From the NCBI GenBank assembly GCA_937924525.1, contig CALDSU010000008.1, positions 372,001 to 436,000 on the forward strand: a DNA stretch of 64,000 nucleotides, read 5' to 3'. Positions 41,484 to 51,639 of the stretch are shown piece after piece. The notes beneath the pieces were generated by a model. The model ran no database searches, was not told the DNA's origin, and worked only from the letters and a program-made list of their open reading frames with translations. The translations under genes were made by a program, and so were the position numbers. The DNA comes from an uncultured Bryobacteraceae bacterium (GTDB taxonomy: Bacteria; Acidobacteriota; Terriglobia; Bryobacterales; Bryobacteraceae). Numbering within the stretch: the first letter of the stretch is position 1; the number at the start of each line of letters is the position of its first letter.

Positions 41484-42752
41484 ATGCCTGACCTCGAAAC
41501 TGTTGCGCCACCCACCACTCCCCGCCTGCGTTACGCCGGCGCCGCCGTGTTCATGCAGGTGTTGCTCGGCGTCATTTACTCCTGGTCCATCTTCCGCGGA
41601 CCGTTGGAACAATTGCACGGCTGGACGAGAGCCGAGACGATCGCGCCGTACCGGTATTCCCTGATCACCTTCGCCGCGGGAATGATCCTGGCGGGTTTCT
41701 GGCAGGACCGGCGCGGGCCGCGTGAGGTGGCCAGCGTGGGCGGATTCCTGCTGGGCCTGGGCTGTCTGCTGGCCGCATGGTTGGGAGATACGGTCTCGGG
41801 GCTGGTTTTTGCGTACGGAGTGGTCGCCGCTTTGGGTGTAGGGTTCGCGTATGTCACGCCGATCGCGACCTGCATCCAATGGTTCCCGGACAAGCGGGGA
41901 ACGATTGTCGGCCTGGCGGTGATGGGGTTCGGCATCGGCCCGCTGCTGTTCGGGCCTTTGCTGGAGGGACTGATCGGCAAGGACCCGGCGCGTTTGGGCG
42001 AGACCATTCCGCGCACGTTCCTAGTCCTGGCCGCGCTGTTTTTTGTGGGCGTGATCGGCGCAGCGCAGTTTTACCGGGTCCCGCCCCCGGGCTGGAAGCC
42101 GGCAGGCTGGACGCCGCCGGGCGGTCGCACGACGGGCCGCGTCGACGTACCCGCCCGCGAGATGCTGGCCACCTGGCAATTCTACGTGCTGTGGGCCGTG
42201 TACTTTCTCGGCACTTCGGTGGGACTAACCGCGATCGGCGAAGCCACCCCGCTTCTCCGCGAGATGGCTCAAACCACCGCCCTGATGTCGGCCGGCACCG
42301 CCCTGGGCGTGATGGCGACGTTCAACGGCGTGGGACGTCTGGCCTGGGGCAGCGTCTCGGACCGGTTTGGCAGGCGCGCGGCCGTGCTCGGGATGTGCGT
42401 GGTCTCCATCGTGGCCTGCCTCGGATTCCTGCGCGAAAGCAGCGGATTCCTGCCGCTGCTCATCGGGTTGTGCCTCGCGGCGTTTGCCTATGGCGGCTAT
42501 CTGGCGTTGATGCCCTCGCTCACCGCCGATTATTTCGGTCCGCGGCACGTGGGCGCCAACTACGGTTTGCTCTTCTCGGCCTGGGGAGTCTGCGGGTTTC
42601 TGGCGCCCGGCTATTTCGCTGGAATCATGGACCGGGCCAAAGCCGCGGGCGACTTGGCGGGCGGGTACCGCGAAGTCTACACGACCCTGGCCGTGCTGGC
42701 GCTGGCGGGCGGCATCCTCTCCGCCGTGGTACGCCCGCCGCGGCGAACGTAG
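41484..42752 (+). CDS. OFA (oxalate/formate antiporter-like) MFS transporter
   Basis: LLGVIYSWSIFRGPLEQLHGWTRAE, GVGFAYVTPIATCIQWFPDKRGTIVGLAVMGFGIG, NGVGRLAWGSVSDRFGRR. Confidence 0.93.
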   Translation: MPDLETVAPPTTPRLRYAGAAVFMQVLLGVIYSWSIFRGPLEQLHGWTRAETIAPYRYSLITFAAGMILAGFWQDRRGPREVASVGGFLLGLGCLLAAWLGDTVSGLVFAYGVVAALGVGFAYVTPIATCIQWFPDKRGTIVGLAVMGFGIGPLLFGPLLEGLIGKDPARLGETIPRTFLVLAALFFVGVIGAAQFYRVPPPGWKPAGWTPPGGRTTGRVDVPAREMLATWQFYVLWAVYFLGTSVGLTAIGEATPLLREMAQTTALMSAGTALGVMATFNGVGRLAWGSVSDRFGRRAAVLGMCVVSIVACLGFLRESSGFLPLLIGLCLAAFAYGGYLALMPSLTADYFGPRHVGANYGLLFSAWGVCGFLAPGYFAGIMDRAKAAGDLAGGYREVYTTLAVLALAGGILSAVVRPPRRT

Positions 42753-42755
42753 CCG

Positions 42756-45700
42756 TTAGAAGTGAATCTTCGCCGCGAGTTGAATTACCCGCGTGGTTAC
42801 GCCCTGCACGCCTCCGCCAATCGACCCGAAAGTAGCCGACTGGAGATTGAGATCCACCGCCGCCGGCGGCGCGTTGAAGTGGTTAGCGGCATTGAAGACT
42901 TCCGCGCGCAATTCCACCCGTCGCTGCTCCCGCCAATTCAGGGCGCGGGCGAAAGCAAGATCCACGTTGCGGATGCCAGGCAGGCGCACCGCTCCCGTCC
43001 GCGGCGCAGTGCCGAAACGGCCGAACGGAGCGGGCGCGAACGCGTCGGTGTTGAACCAGCGCGCGTAGGTCCTCTCGGACGCGGGCAAGTCGCCGCGCTG
43101 GCCCGCTAACCGGTCTGGCCGGGAGACGAGGCCCGTGCCGGTGGTGTCTACATTAAAGAAGACCGGAGCGGGCGGCCCGCTCGACAACGTAGGAATCGCC
43201 GCGATCCGCCAACCGTCCAACAGCCACTTCAAGGCCGCCGGTCCTCGCCGCAGCCTGGTTTCATAGATCGCGCTACCCGTGAACCGGTGGGTGCGGTCGA
43301 ACCCGCAAAGGCTGCGGTCAGCCTGGAGATGGTACAGATCCTGCGGTCGGCCAACGTACGCGCCGCCCGGAACCATCCCGCCGGCGTCGCCGGGACCCGA
43401 AAGGCACTTGCTCCACGTGAAGGCCAGCGCCAATTCCAGACCGCTTGAGCTGCTGCGGAATGCCGAAGCTTGCAGGGAATGATAGTTGCTGTTGCCGATC
43501 GACTTCTCCCCCACGACGGCGCGCGGAAACTCGGGATGCGGGCGGCGCTGGTTCAGGGGCGCCAAGCCAGGCGTGCGCGGGTCCACCAGATCGGCCGGAC
43601 GGTTCAGGTCGTCGAGAGTGACCGGCAGGCGGGTTCCCTTGGAGCCGACGTAGCCTGCATCGAACAGGAAATTCAACAGCACTCTCCGCTGGACCATGAA
43701 GTTCCAGTGCTGGGCGTAGGCGTCGCGCAGGTGTTGGTCGACGCTGACCGCCAGGTGGGAAACGCCGTTGGCAGGCCGCCGGGGAAACGGATTCGCAAGG
43801 AAGACATCCGGGATGCCGTCGAGCGACCCCTGGACGGCGGAGGCTTGTGTCTCCTGGGCCGCTTCGGCCATCCGGAACGACGCGCCGGGGTGCTGGGGCG
43901 AGAAATACATTCCATAGCCGGCGCGCAAGACCACCCGGCCCAGAAACGTCGGCGCCCAGGCCAGACCGAATCGCGGGCCAAAGTTCGTCAGGCTGACTTC
44001 GCGCATCCGGCGTCCGAACCGGGATTCGCTAGCCCGCACGAATTGCGCGAGCCGGAAACCATCCTGCTCGATGTTCACCATCTCTCCGCCCCGCTGAAAA
44101 AAGGCCGGGATCCGATCCCACCGCATACCAAAGCTCAAGGTGAGTCCGGATTGCACCCGCCAGTCGTCCTGGACAAACGCGGCTTGCCAGTCCGTTTGCA
44201 ATCGCTCGTTGGTGAGCGTGGGCGCCACTTCCGCCGCGCGGACGTAGCCCAGGAGGAAGTCGGCGATCGCGGAGCCGGTGTAACTGCCGTCGAACACGAA
44301 AGTCCCCCGAGGATTCCGCGCCAGCCGCCGGTTGTCGTGCTTCCGAATCCAGTCACCGCCCGCGCGGACCGTGTGCGGACCATTCTGCCAGGCGAGCACG
44401 TTGGAAAACTGGATGCTGTAGTTGGCGCGGGCGCGCGGGCCGCTGACGCTGGGCAGCGAGTAGACGTCGAAGACGCCGTCGGGGCCCGCCAGCGACAGCG
44501 CGGGGGGGCCGAAATCCTCGGGGCGGCGCGATAGGAGAGGAATGCCCATGGCTCCCCCGACGTCGAAGGCGTCTAGCCCAGTGCTGCCAAAGCTTTCACT
44601 CTCGGCGAGGCGATTCCAGCCCAGGCGGAGCTGGTTGACCCGCCGCGGCCCGAAGCTGCGCGTGTACTGAGCCAGCAGGTTCTGCCCGCGGGCTTGGTTG
44701 CGCCGTTCGTCGTGCCCCCAGAAGGCGGCGCCGCGCTCGTAGGTTTCATTGAAGCTGTAGCGGGCCGTGAGCAGGTTGTTGCTCCGGAGCTTCTGGTCGA
44801 GCCGCGCCATGGCGTTCTCCTGCCGAGCGCGGGCTTTCTGGTCTTCAGACCGGTAGTTGAATGGGCCCTCCGCGGTGTTAGGCAGCGCCACGAAGTTCAA
44901 GAAGGCCAGAGCAGGACGGCTGAGCAACGGGGCCGGAATCCGGTTGCCCGCCAGGCCCGCGCCCAGCGGGTCGCGCAACACGATGGGTGATCCGTCCCGG
45001 GCATTCGCCAACCCGGACAGATCGCCCTCCCGCATGGCGAGCGTGGGTACCCGGCGGAGCTCGCCGACTACTCCTTCCCGAAGGCGACCGCCTTCCCAGT
45101 TGACGAACAAGAAGCTGGAAGCTTCCGGCGTCAGCACATCCGGCACCTGAATCGGACCGCCGAAGTTGACCCCGTACTGATTGCGGTTCAGCCGCGGCGG
45201 CGTCAGCGACACGCCCGCAATCATATCCTGGGTCTGGCTGAAAAAATCGTTGCGGTTGAACGCCCAGAGCGTGCCGTGATAGCCCGCGCCGCCGGTCCGG
45301 GTGACCAGGTCGATTTGGGCTCCCGGCGCCGCTCCGTAAAGAGCGGAATAGGTGCTGGTTTCCACTTTTACTTCCGCCAGCGAATCGATGGACGGCGAGA
45401 ACGGATAGGAGCCGGTTTCGAAGTCGAGAAACTCGACGCCATCCAGGAAGTAGCGGTTGGCCGTGTCCCGGAAGCCGTTGGCGGCGAGGGCGGTGAAGCC
45501 GGTTTGCGGAGAGGATTCGCCCAAAGACGCGCGACCTTGCGTCGAGGCGATCGAGCCCGGGGCGCCGGGAAATACCCCCGCCAGCAACTGCGCCAGCTGC
45601 ACGACATTGCGGCCATTCAGCGGCAAATCGCGAATGTTGCGCGGCTCCACCAGCCGCCGTACCGCGGCGCCCTCGGTCTGCATCCAGGTGTGGCTCGGGC

Positions 45701-46091
45701 TCGCCTGGGCCTGCACCTCCTCGGCCGGACGCAGCACGAAGTCAAGCCGCAGCACTTGCCCCGCGCGCAGGGAAAAATCGTCCAACGCGCCCACCTGGCG
45801 GTCCGGCGCTGCGACGCGAATGCCGTAAACGCCGGCCTGCAGAAAGCGGATGGCAAAGAATCCCGCCGGATCCGTCACGGTTTCTCGGGAGATCCCAGTT
45901 TCCACGTTCGTAAGGATGACGCGCGCATTGGCCAGCGGAACGCCGCGACGCGTTTGGACTTCGCCGAGCACGGTCGCATCCACCTCCTGTCCGCCCACCG
46001 GCGCCAGGAAGCCGAGCAGCGCGCACGCGAGGGCGGTAGTGCGAGCCAGGACTTCGACGACCAGTACCCGGGTTGTCTCTGCGCGGTCCAT
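42756..46091 (-). CDS. large TonB-dependent receptor (Oar-like, carboxypeptidase-regulatory-like N-terminus)
   Basis: VLGEVQTRRGVPLANARVILTNVETGISRETVTDPAGFFAIRFLQAGVYGIRV; LPLNGRNVVQLAQLLAGVFPG; FTALAANGFRDTANRYFLDGVEFLDFETG. Confidence 0.93.
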   Translation of the reverse strand: MDRAETTRVLVVEVLARTTALACALLGFLAPVGGQEVDATVLGEVQTRRGVPLANARVILTNVETGISRETVTDPAGFFAIRFLQAGVYGIRVAAPDRQVGALDDFSLRAGQVLRLDFVLRPAEEVQAQASPSHTWMQTEGAAVRRLVEPRNIRDLPLNGRNVVQLAQLLAGVFPGAPGSIASTQGRASLGESSPQTGFTALAANGFRDTANRYFLDGVEFLDFETGSYPFSPSIDSLAEVKVETSTYSALYGAAPGAQIDLVTRTGGAGYHGTLWAFNRNDFFSQTQDMIAGVSLTPPRLNRNQYGVNFGGPIQVPDVLTPEASSFLFVNWEGGRLREGVVGELRRVPTLAMREGDLSGLANARDGSPIVLRDPLGAGLAGNRIPAPLLSRPALAFLNFVALPNTAEGPFNYRSEDQKARARQENAMARLDQKLRSNNLLTARYSFNETYERGAAFWGHDERRNQARGQNLLAQYTRSFGPRRVNQLRLGWNRLAESESFGSTGLDAFDVGGAMGIPLLSRRPEDFGPPALSLAGPDGVFDVYSLPSVSGPRARANYSIQFSNVLAWQNGPHTVRAGGDWIRKHDNRRLARNPRGTFVFDGSYTGSAIADFLLGYVRAAEVAPTLTNERLQTDWQAAFVQDDWRVQSGLTLSFGMRWDRIPAFFQRGGEMVNIEQDGFRLAQFVRASESRFGRRMREVSLTNFGPRFGLAWAPTFLGRVVLRAGYGMYFSPQHPGASFRMAEAAQETQASAVQGSLDGIPDVFLANPFPRRPANGVSHLAVSVDQHLRDAYAQHWNFMVQRRVLLNFLFDAGYVGSKGTRLPVTLDDLNRPADLVDPRTPGLAPLNQRRPHPEFPRAVVGEKSIGNSNYHSLQASAFRSSSSGLELALAFTWSKCLSGPGDAGGMVPGGAYVGRPQDLYHLQADRSLCGFDRTHRFTGSAIYETRLRRGPAALKWLLDGWRIAAIPTLSSGPPAPVFFNVDTTGTGLVSRPDRLAGQRGDLPASERTYARWFNTDAFAPAPFGRFGTAPRTGAVRLPGIRNVDLAFARALNWREQRRVELRAEVFNAANHFNAPPAAVDLNLQSATFGSIGGGVQGVTTRVIQLAAKIHF

Positions 46092-46097
46092 CGCCAC

Positions 46098-46799
46098 TCA
46101 GAAAGCCGGGCGGTTGGGAAAATCCGGATCCGGCGTGCGCGTGAAGCGAATCAGCAGATTGGTGAACAGCAGATGGCGCCGCGCGCCGACGCGGGCGGCG
46201 CGGCCATCCCAGTAATAGCCCACGTCCAACATCACCTTCGGGTTAGCCTGCCACCGCACGCCGGCGTGCGGGCGCTGCCCCCAGAAACTGTCGGCAAACG
46301 CGAACACTTCGTAGCCAAGCAGGGGCGAGACCTTCCATTCACGGAAACTCAGCCGGTTGCGATGCCGGAAACGGGTATAGTTCGTGAGCGTGCCCGCCGG
46401 TCCGCCCTGGAATCGTTCGGTGAGAAACCGGGTTTCCAAGAGCAGCGGCGGCAAGGCGCCCGGCTCGTCGAGAAACTGATAATTCTCGATTCCCCCGAAG
46501 TAGCGATGCGAGTCACCCCAGCCCGGAGACAGGCGGTTAGGTTCGCGCCGATAGAAATACCCGCCCACCAGCGCTGTCTTCGGCAAGACATAAAACCTCA
46601 GGATGGGACCGGTGCGCCCTTGCAGAAATTCGCCGAGCGGGCGCACGGTGCGAAACTGACCATGCAGCACCAGCGAGAAGCGGCGGCTCAGGTCGACCTC
46701 GTTGGTCCACCAGTGCCACATCTGCACATCTTCCGCGCGGGCGGCGCCGGGCGCCGCCCATATCAAAGCTGCCAGCAAAAAGCGGCGGAAAGGCGTCAT
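46098..46799 (-). CDS. DUF2490 domain-containing protein
   Basis: MWHWWTNEVDLSRRFSLVLHGQFRTV, RFRHRNRLSFREWKVSPLLGYEVFA, beta-barrel-like ending. Confidence 0.8.
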   Translation of the reverse strand: MTPFRRFLLAALIWAAPGAARAEDVQMWHWWTNEVDLSRRFSLVLHGQFRTVRPLGEFLQGRTGPILRFYVLPKTALVGGYFYRREPNRLSPGWGDSHRYFGGIENYQFLDEPGALPPLLLETRFLTERFQGGPAGTLTNYTRFRHRNRLSFREWKVSPLLGYEVFAFADSFWGQRPHAGVRWQANPKVMLDVGYYWDGRAARVGARRHLLFTNLLIRFTRTPDPDFPNRPAF

Positions 46800-47602
46800 T
46801 GCGCGGGTGTCCGGGCGGACTCCACCGGCGCCTCTGTCAGCAGGCGATGTCCGCGCAGGGACAGGGAGTAGGTTCGCTCGCCGCCCTTGCCCACCCGGGT
46901 CTCCTTCCAAGTCTCCGGCAACACATAGCCGTCCAGGATGACACGCCGGTCGACAATGGCCTCCGACCGGAGCAAATCGCCGGTTTTCTTGTCGAAATAG
47001 AAGACGACAAAACTGCGCGCCTGCTTCCGGTCGGCAGCGTCGCGTTCGATCGCCAGAATCGTGAGCATCATGTTGTATTCCGGCGTGCTCCGTTCGATCA
47101 CACGGATTTCACGGTCGAGGATACGGAAACGCGTCTGATAGGGATCCCCTTTGAGTTCCAAAAGCTGCCCCAGGGGGTGCAGGTCGTCCTTGCCAAAAAC
47201 CACGCCCACCTTGGCGTACCGTTCCTCGAAATCCTTGCGATGGCTGGCGGCGGCGATCGAGTTCATTACGCCGGCGGCCCACTTCCGGGCTTCGCTGTCG
47301 GGGAGATCCACGCGCACCTTGCGGCCGCCGTCCACGGTGACCTTACCCTTGTGCGTCTGACCGGCATGGTAGACAGCCATTTCGGCGGAAAAACCTGGGA
47401 AGCCGTTCCAGGATGCGGCGCGCTCCTCGGCTTCTCGCAGAAAAGCGCGGGCTGCCGGGTCGTTGGGCGGTTCGCCAAGCGGGCCGTTGCGCTTCTGCTT
47501 TCCCCCTGCGCCCTCCTGTCCCGACCAAGCTGTGGCCCCGGCCAGGAGGACGATGCCCGAAACGAACACGCAGCGGAATAACAATAACGTGGTCATCATC
47601 AA
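46796..47602 (-). CDS. DUF3386-like secreted protein
   Basis: WNGFPGFSAEMAVYHAGQTHKGKVTVDGGRKVRVDL, HPLGQLLELKGDPYQTRFRILDREIRVIER, DGYVLPETWKET. Confidence 0.75.
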   Translation of the reverse strand: MMMTTLLLFRCVFVSGIVLLAGATAWSGQEGAGGKQKRNGPLGEPPNDPAARAFLREAEERAASWNGFPGFSAEMAVYHAGQTHKGKVTVDGGRKVRVDLPDSEARKWAAGVMNSIAAASHRKDFEERYAKVGVVFGKDDLHPLGQLLELKGDPYQTRFRILDREIRVIERSTPEYNMMLTILAIERDAADRKQARSFVVFYFDKKTGDLLRSEAIVDRRVILDGYVLPETWKETRVGKGGERTYSLSLRGHRLLTEAPVESARTPAQ

Positions 47603-47787
47603 AGCACGAACCGGTCCGGAACCCGATCTCTGGCTGGGTTCTCCGGAAGGAGATGGCTCCCTTCAGGATAACAGCAGGACGAACGCTGGTTTGTAATCGC
47701 GAGACGACCCGGTCCGGTCCGGCGGGAAGCAAACGGGTGGTAGCGCCCGCCCTGCCGGACGCCCTATCATGACGGACGGAGCCGCCC

Positions 47788-49656
47788 GTGACCTGTCTTG
47801 CCGTGCTGTCCCCGCTCATTTTCGCCGCGAGCTTAGCCTCAGCCGCTCCCGTGCCCGACAAGGCCGCTCCGCGCTTGTCCCGGCCGCCGGGCATCGAGTA
47901 CCAACTGAGCGGCCCGGTTGGCGAGCGGCTGAAAGCCAACCTGGAAAACTGGGAGCTGCGCGCTCCAGCCGCCAATCCCGCCCTGGTGCAGATGTTTTAC
48001 GACCGCGAACGCAAACCGGACCGCAACCTGCTGCCGTGGTCCGGCGAGTTCATCGGCAAACACCTGTGCGCGGCGATGCTCAATCATCGGCTCCAGCGCG
48101 ACCCTCGCCAGAAACGGAGCATCGACCGCCTGGTGACGGAGTTCCTCAAGAGCCAGGGCCCGGACGGCTACCTGGGCCCGTTCGACCAGAACCGGCGCCT
48201 GACTGGCAAGAATTGGGACATCTGGGGCCATTACTGGGCGATCCGCGCGCTCCTGCTCTATCACGAAGAGTTCGGCGCCCCGGGGGCGCTGGCCGCGGCC
48301 ACCCGCGCGGCGGACCTGCTGGTGGACAAGTTCCTCGACAAAGGAATCCCCCTCACCAACGACGGCTCCTTCGGCCAGATGAATTACGCCGTCATTCACG
48401 CCTTTACCAACCTCTACCGGGTTACCGGCAAACCCTCGTACCTGGCGATGGCACATTGGATCGTGCGCGAGTGGGACCGCCCCGGCGCGGGGCTCTACCT
48501 GCGCTACGCCCTGGCCGGAAAGGAAATGTTCGAGTTTCCCGGCAACCGCTGGGAGAGCCTGCACGACTTCCAGGGCATGTACGACCTGCACCTGCTGACG
48601 GCCGGCCCTGAACTCCGCTCCGCCTTCCAGCACATCTGGTTCAGCATCCTCAAAGGCGACCGCCATAACACGGGCGGCTTCACGTCCGGGGAAAAAACCA
48701 CCGGCAACCCCTACGACCCCGGCGCGATCGAGACCTGCTGCACTGTGGCCTGGATCGACATGAGCGTAGACATGCTCAAGCTCACCGGCGACTCGCTGGT
48801 GGCCGACGAACTGGAGCTTTCGCTGTTCAACGGGCTGATCGGCGGGCAGCATCCGTCCGGAAGCTGGTGGACATACAATACCCCGATGGATGGCGTGAAG
48901 AAGGCCTCCGCGCACGACATCGTGTTTCAGGCGCGTCCGGGCAGTCCGGAACTGAACTGCTGCTCCGTGAACGCGCCGCGCGGGCTGGGCCTGCTGACGG
49001 AATGGGCCGCGCTGCGCGCCGCCGACGGCATCGTACTGAACTTCTACGGACCGGGCACGATCGCCATTCCCGCCGCCTCCGGCCAGAAAGTGAGCCTGGT
49101 CCAGCGGACCCGCTACCCGGCGGACGGGAGCATTGAGGTGAAGCTCGCGCTTGCGAAGTCCGAGGCGTTTGCCCTCTACCTGCGGATTCCCGCCTGGTCG
49201 GCGAAGACCGAAGCTCAGCTCAACGGCGCGCCCCTCAACGCCGCCCCCGGGGCTTACCTGCGGGTTGAACGCGCATGGAAAAGCGGAGACACGATGTCGC
49301 TACAACTCGACATGTCGCCCCACTACTGGATGGGGGAGCGCGAGGCGGACGGCAAAGCATCGGTGTACTACGGGCCGCTCCTGCTGGCGTTCGATCCGGC
49401 GTACAACCGCTTAGGGCCGGACGAGATCCCGGAGTTCGATGCCCGCCAGCTCGCTTTGCGGCACGCGCGAGCGGAAGGACCATACCCCCCGCTGGCGATC
49501 TTCGAGGCGGACGCCGCGAACGGAACCTCCCTGCGCCTTTGCGATTTCGCGACGGCGGGCGTCTACGGGAACTCCTACCGCACGTGGCTGCCGATGCGGA
49601 ATCTCCAACCGCGCCCCTTCGACCGCCGGCGGCCGGTGTGGGCGAACCGCCCTTAA
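47788..49656 (+). CDS. glycoside hydrolase family 127 (DUF1680, beta-L-arabinofuranosidase-like)
   Basis: GEFIGKHLCAAMLNHRLQRDP, WAIRALLLYHEEFG, ETCCTVAWIDMSVDMLKLTGDSLVADELELSLFNGLIGGQ, NCCSVNAPRGLGLL. Confidence 0.93.
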   Translation: MTCLAVLSPLIFAASLASAAPVPDKAAPRLSRPPGIEYQLSGPVGERLKANLENWELRAPAANPALVQMFYDRERKPDRNLLPWSGEFIGKHLCAAMLNHRLQRDPRQKRSIDRLVTEFLKSQGPDGYLGPFDQNRRLTGKNWDIWGHYWAIRALLLYHEEFGAPGALAAATRAADLLVDKFLDKGIPLTNDGSFGQMNYAVIHAFTNLYRVTGKPSYLAMAHWIVREWDRPGAGLYLRYALAGKEMFEFPGNRWESLHDFQGMYDLHLLTAGPELRSAFQHIWFSILKGDRHNTGGFTSGEKTTGNPYDPGAIETCCTVAWIDMSVDMLKLTGDSLVADELELSLFNGLIGGQHPSGSWWTYNTPMDGVKKASAHDIVFQARPGSPELNCCSVNAPRGLGLLTEWAALRAADGIVLNFYGPGTIAIPAASGQKVSLVQRTRYPADGSIEVKLALAKSEAFALYLRIPAWSAKTEAQLNGAPLNAAPGAYLRVERAWKSGDTMSLQLDMSPHYWMGEREADGKASVYYGPLLLAFDPAYNRLGPDEIPEFDARQLALRHARAEGPYPPLAIFEADAANGTSLRLCDFATAGVYGNSYRTWLPMRNLQPRPFDRRRPVWANRP

Positions 49657-49673
49657 GCGCGTGGGGCCTCCCG

Positions 49674-50378
49674 TCACCTTCCGCCGCCCGCGCGGCGGCG
49701 GAAGCCCAAGCGACCTGCCAGTAGCAGCGCGACCCCGGTCAGCAAGAGCGTACCCGGCTCGGGAGCGTTCTGAAAGACAATGTCTTGCGCGCCGATGAGG
49801 TTGAGGGCGAAGACGTCGTCCAGCCTCGGTCCCGCGCTGGTGAGGCTAGATAGCATGGTTTGCGCCAGGGTCAAGGCGGCGGGATCGCCCGGATTGCGGA
49901 ACCGCGTGGTTCCGCTCGTTACGTCCAGCACCCCCGTTGTTTCGCGTACGATCTCCCACGTGGCAATCTGGAGCGCGTGGGCCGTGTTGGTCGGAATCGA
50001 CGCAATGAATTGCGGAAAATAGCGCGCGTAGAGTTCCCGCAGCAAGTCAGCCCGAGCGGGCCCCATGCCGCCGATGTTGGTCGCTCCGTATTGCAGGTCC
50101 TCGACGTCGTAGGTGTAGGTGACGCCGGGCGTGACGAACTCGCGGGGCTCAATGCAGAAGCCGACGAAATCGCCGGTCGGACTTCCAGGATAGGTGCCGC
50201 CTAAGCGCGTGAAAGCGAACAAGCCGACGCTGGTGGTGATCCAGCCTCCACCATCTCCCACGTCGCGCTGAATGCTCATCGGGTTGATGACCCCGTTGAA
50301 GCGCGCGATGAGGGTGGCGCTTTCGAGCGGCATCACGGCAGCCAAGCCGACACAAAGAAAGAGAGCGGTGCGAATCAT
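49674..50378 (-). CDS. PEP-CTERM sorting-domain protein
   Basis: Signal peptide; C-terminus NAPEPGTLLLTGVALLLAGRLGFRRRAGGGR. Confidence 0.9.
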   Translation of the reverse strand: MIRTALFLCVGLAAVMPLESATLIARFNGVINPMSIQRDVGDGGGWITTSVGLFAFTRLGGTYPGSPTGDFVGFCIEPREFVTPGVTYTYDVEDLQYGATNIGGMGPARADLLRELYARYFPQFIASIPTNTAHALQIATWEIVRETTGVLDVTSGTTRFRNPGDPAALTLAQTMLSSLTSAGPRLDDVFALNLIGAQDIVFQNAPEPGTLLLTGVALLLAGRLGFRRRAGGGR

Positions 50379-50601
50379 GCGTTTTCAGAACCCCACATAG
50401 CAGTTAAGGTTGGTCCAGGGCTGCAAGCGGCGGCGACCCCGGAGCTAGGATCATGGTGTACTGACTTGTCCGGACGAGGAATCGGGTCGACTCCCTAGCC
50501 CCTTTGCGTGTTCCGCCTTAGCCCTCCCCCCTCAGTTGCGGTACGTCGGTACCGCCAGGGCATCTGAGGCGTTTTGCGGGTAGGATGAGAAGAAGCTCGC
50601 C

Positions 50602-51639
50602 ATGAAAGCTCTCCTTCTCACCGACTACCTGCAGATGCAGTACACCGACGTGCCGGAGCCGGAAATCGGCCCGGACGACCTGCTGGTGGGGGTCCGGGCG
50701 TGCGGCATCTGCGGCAGCGACGTGCATGGCTTCGACGGCAGCACCGGACGGCGCATTCCTCCGCTGGTGATGGGACACGAGGCGGCAGGCGTCGTCGTGG
50801 AAACCGGCAGGAATGTCCGGCGCTGGAAGAAGGGCGACCGGGTGACGTTCGACTCGACGGTGTCCTGCGGCCAGTGCTACTTCTGCCGGCGCGGCGACAT
50901 CAACTTATGCGACAACCGGCAGGTGCTGGGCGTTTCGACGGGAGAGTACCGGCGGCACGGGGCGTTCGCGGAACTGGTGGCCGTGCCGCAGAACATTGTC
51001 TACGCGCTGCCCGACGAACTGCCCTTTGAGCACGCCGCCCTGATTGAGGCGGTATCCGTCGCGGTCCATGCCGCCAACCTGACGCCGGTAAGCCTGGGCG
51101 ACACCGCGGTGGTGGTGGGCAGCGGGATGATCGGGATGCTGACCATCCAGGCGCTGCGCCGGAAAGGCTGCGGACGCATCATCGCGGTGGATCTCGAACA
51201 CCACAAACTGGAAGCAGCGCGCGGCCTGGGCGCGGATGTGACGTTGAATCCGAGACGCGACGACGTGCCGGCCGCGGTCCGGGCGTGGACCGATGGCCGC
51301 GGGGCGGACATCGCGGCGGAGGCGGTCGGCGCGACCGAGCCGATCCGGACCGCGCTCGATAGCCTGCGCAAGGGCGGCGTGCTGACGCTGATCGGAAACG
51401 TCACGCCCCGCATCGAGCTCAACCTGCAATCGGTGGTGACGCGGCAGATCCGGCTGATCGGCTCCTGCGCGTCGGCGGGCGAGTACCCGGCCTGCATCGC
51501 GCTGCTGGCCAGCGGGGCGATCGAGGTGCGGCCGCTGATCAGCGCCCGCGCGCCCTTGGGCGAGGGCGTCGAGTGGTTTCATCGCCTTTACCGGCACGAG
51601 CCGAACCTGATGAAAGTGATTCTGGAGCCGCAAAGATGA
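50602..51639 (+). CDS. zinc-dependent medium-chain alcohol/polyol dehydrogenase
   Basis: ACGICGSDVHGFDG, PLVMGHEAAGVVVETG, SCGQCYFCRRGDINLC structural-Zn site, VVVGSGMIGMLTIQAL. Confidence 0.95.
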   Translation: MKALLLTDYLQMQYTDVPEPEIGPDDLLVGVRACGICGSDVHGFDGSTGRRIPPLVMGHEAAGVVVETGRNVRRWKKGDRVTFDSTVSCGQCYFCRRGDINLCDNRQVLGVSTGEYRRHGAFAELVAVPQNIVYALPDELPFEHAALIEAVSVAVHAANLTPVSLGDTAVVVGSGMIGMLTIQALRRKGCGRIIAVDLEHHKLEAARGLGADVTLNPRRDDVPAAVRAWTDGRGADIAAEAVGATEPIRTALDSLRKGGVLTLIGNVTPRIELNLQSVVTRQIRLIGSCASAGEYPACIALLASGAIEVRPLISARAPLGEGVEWFHRLYRHEPNLMKVILEPQR

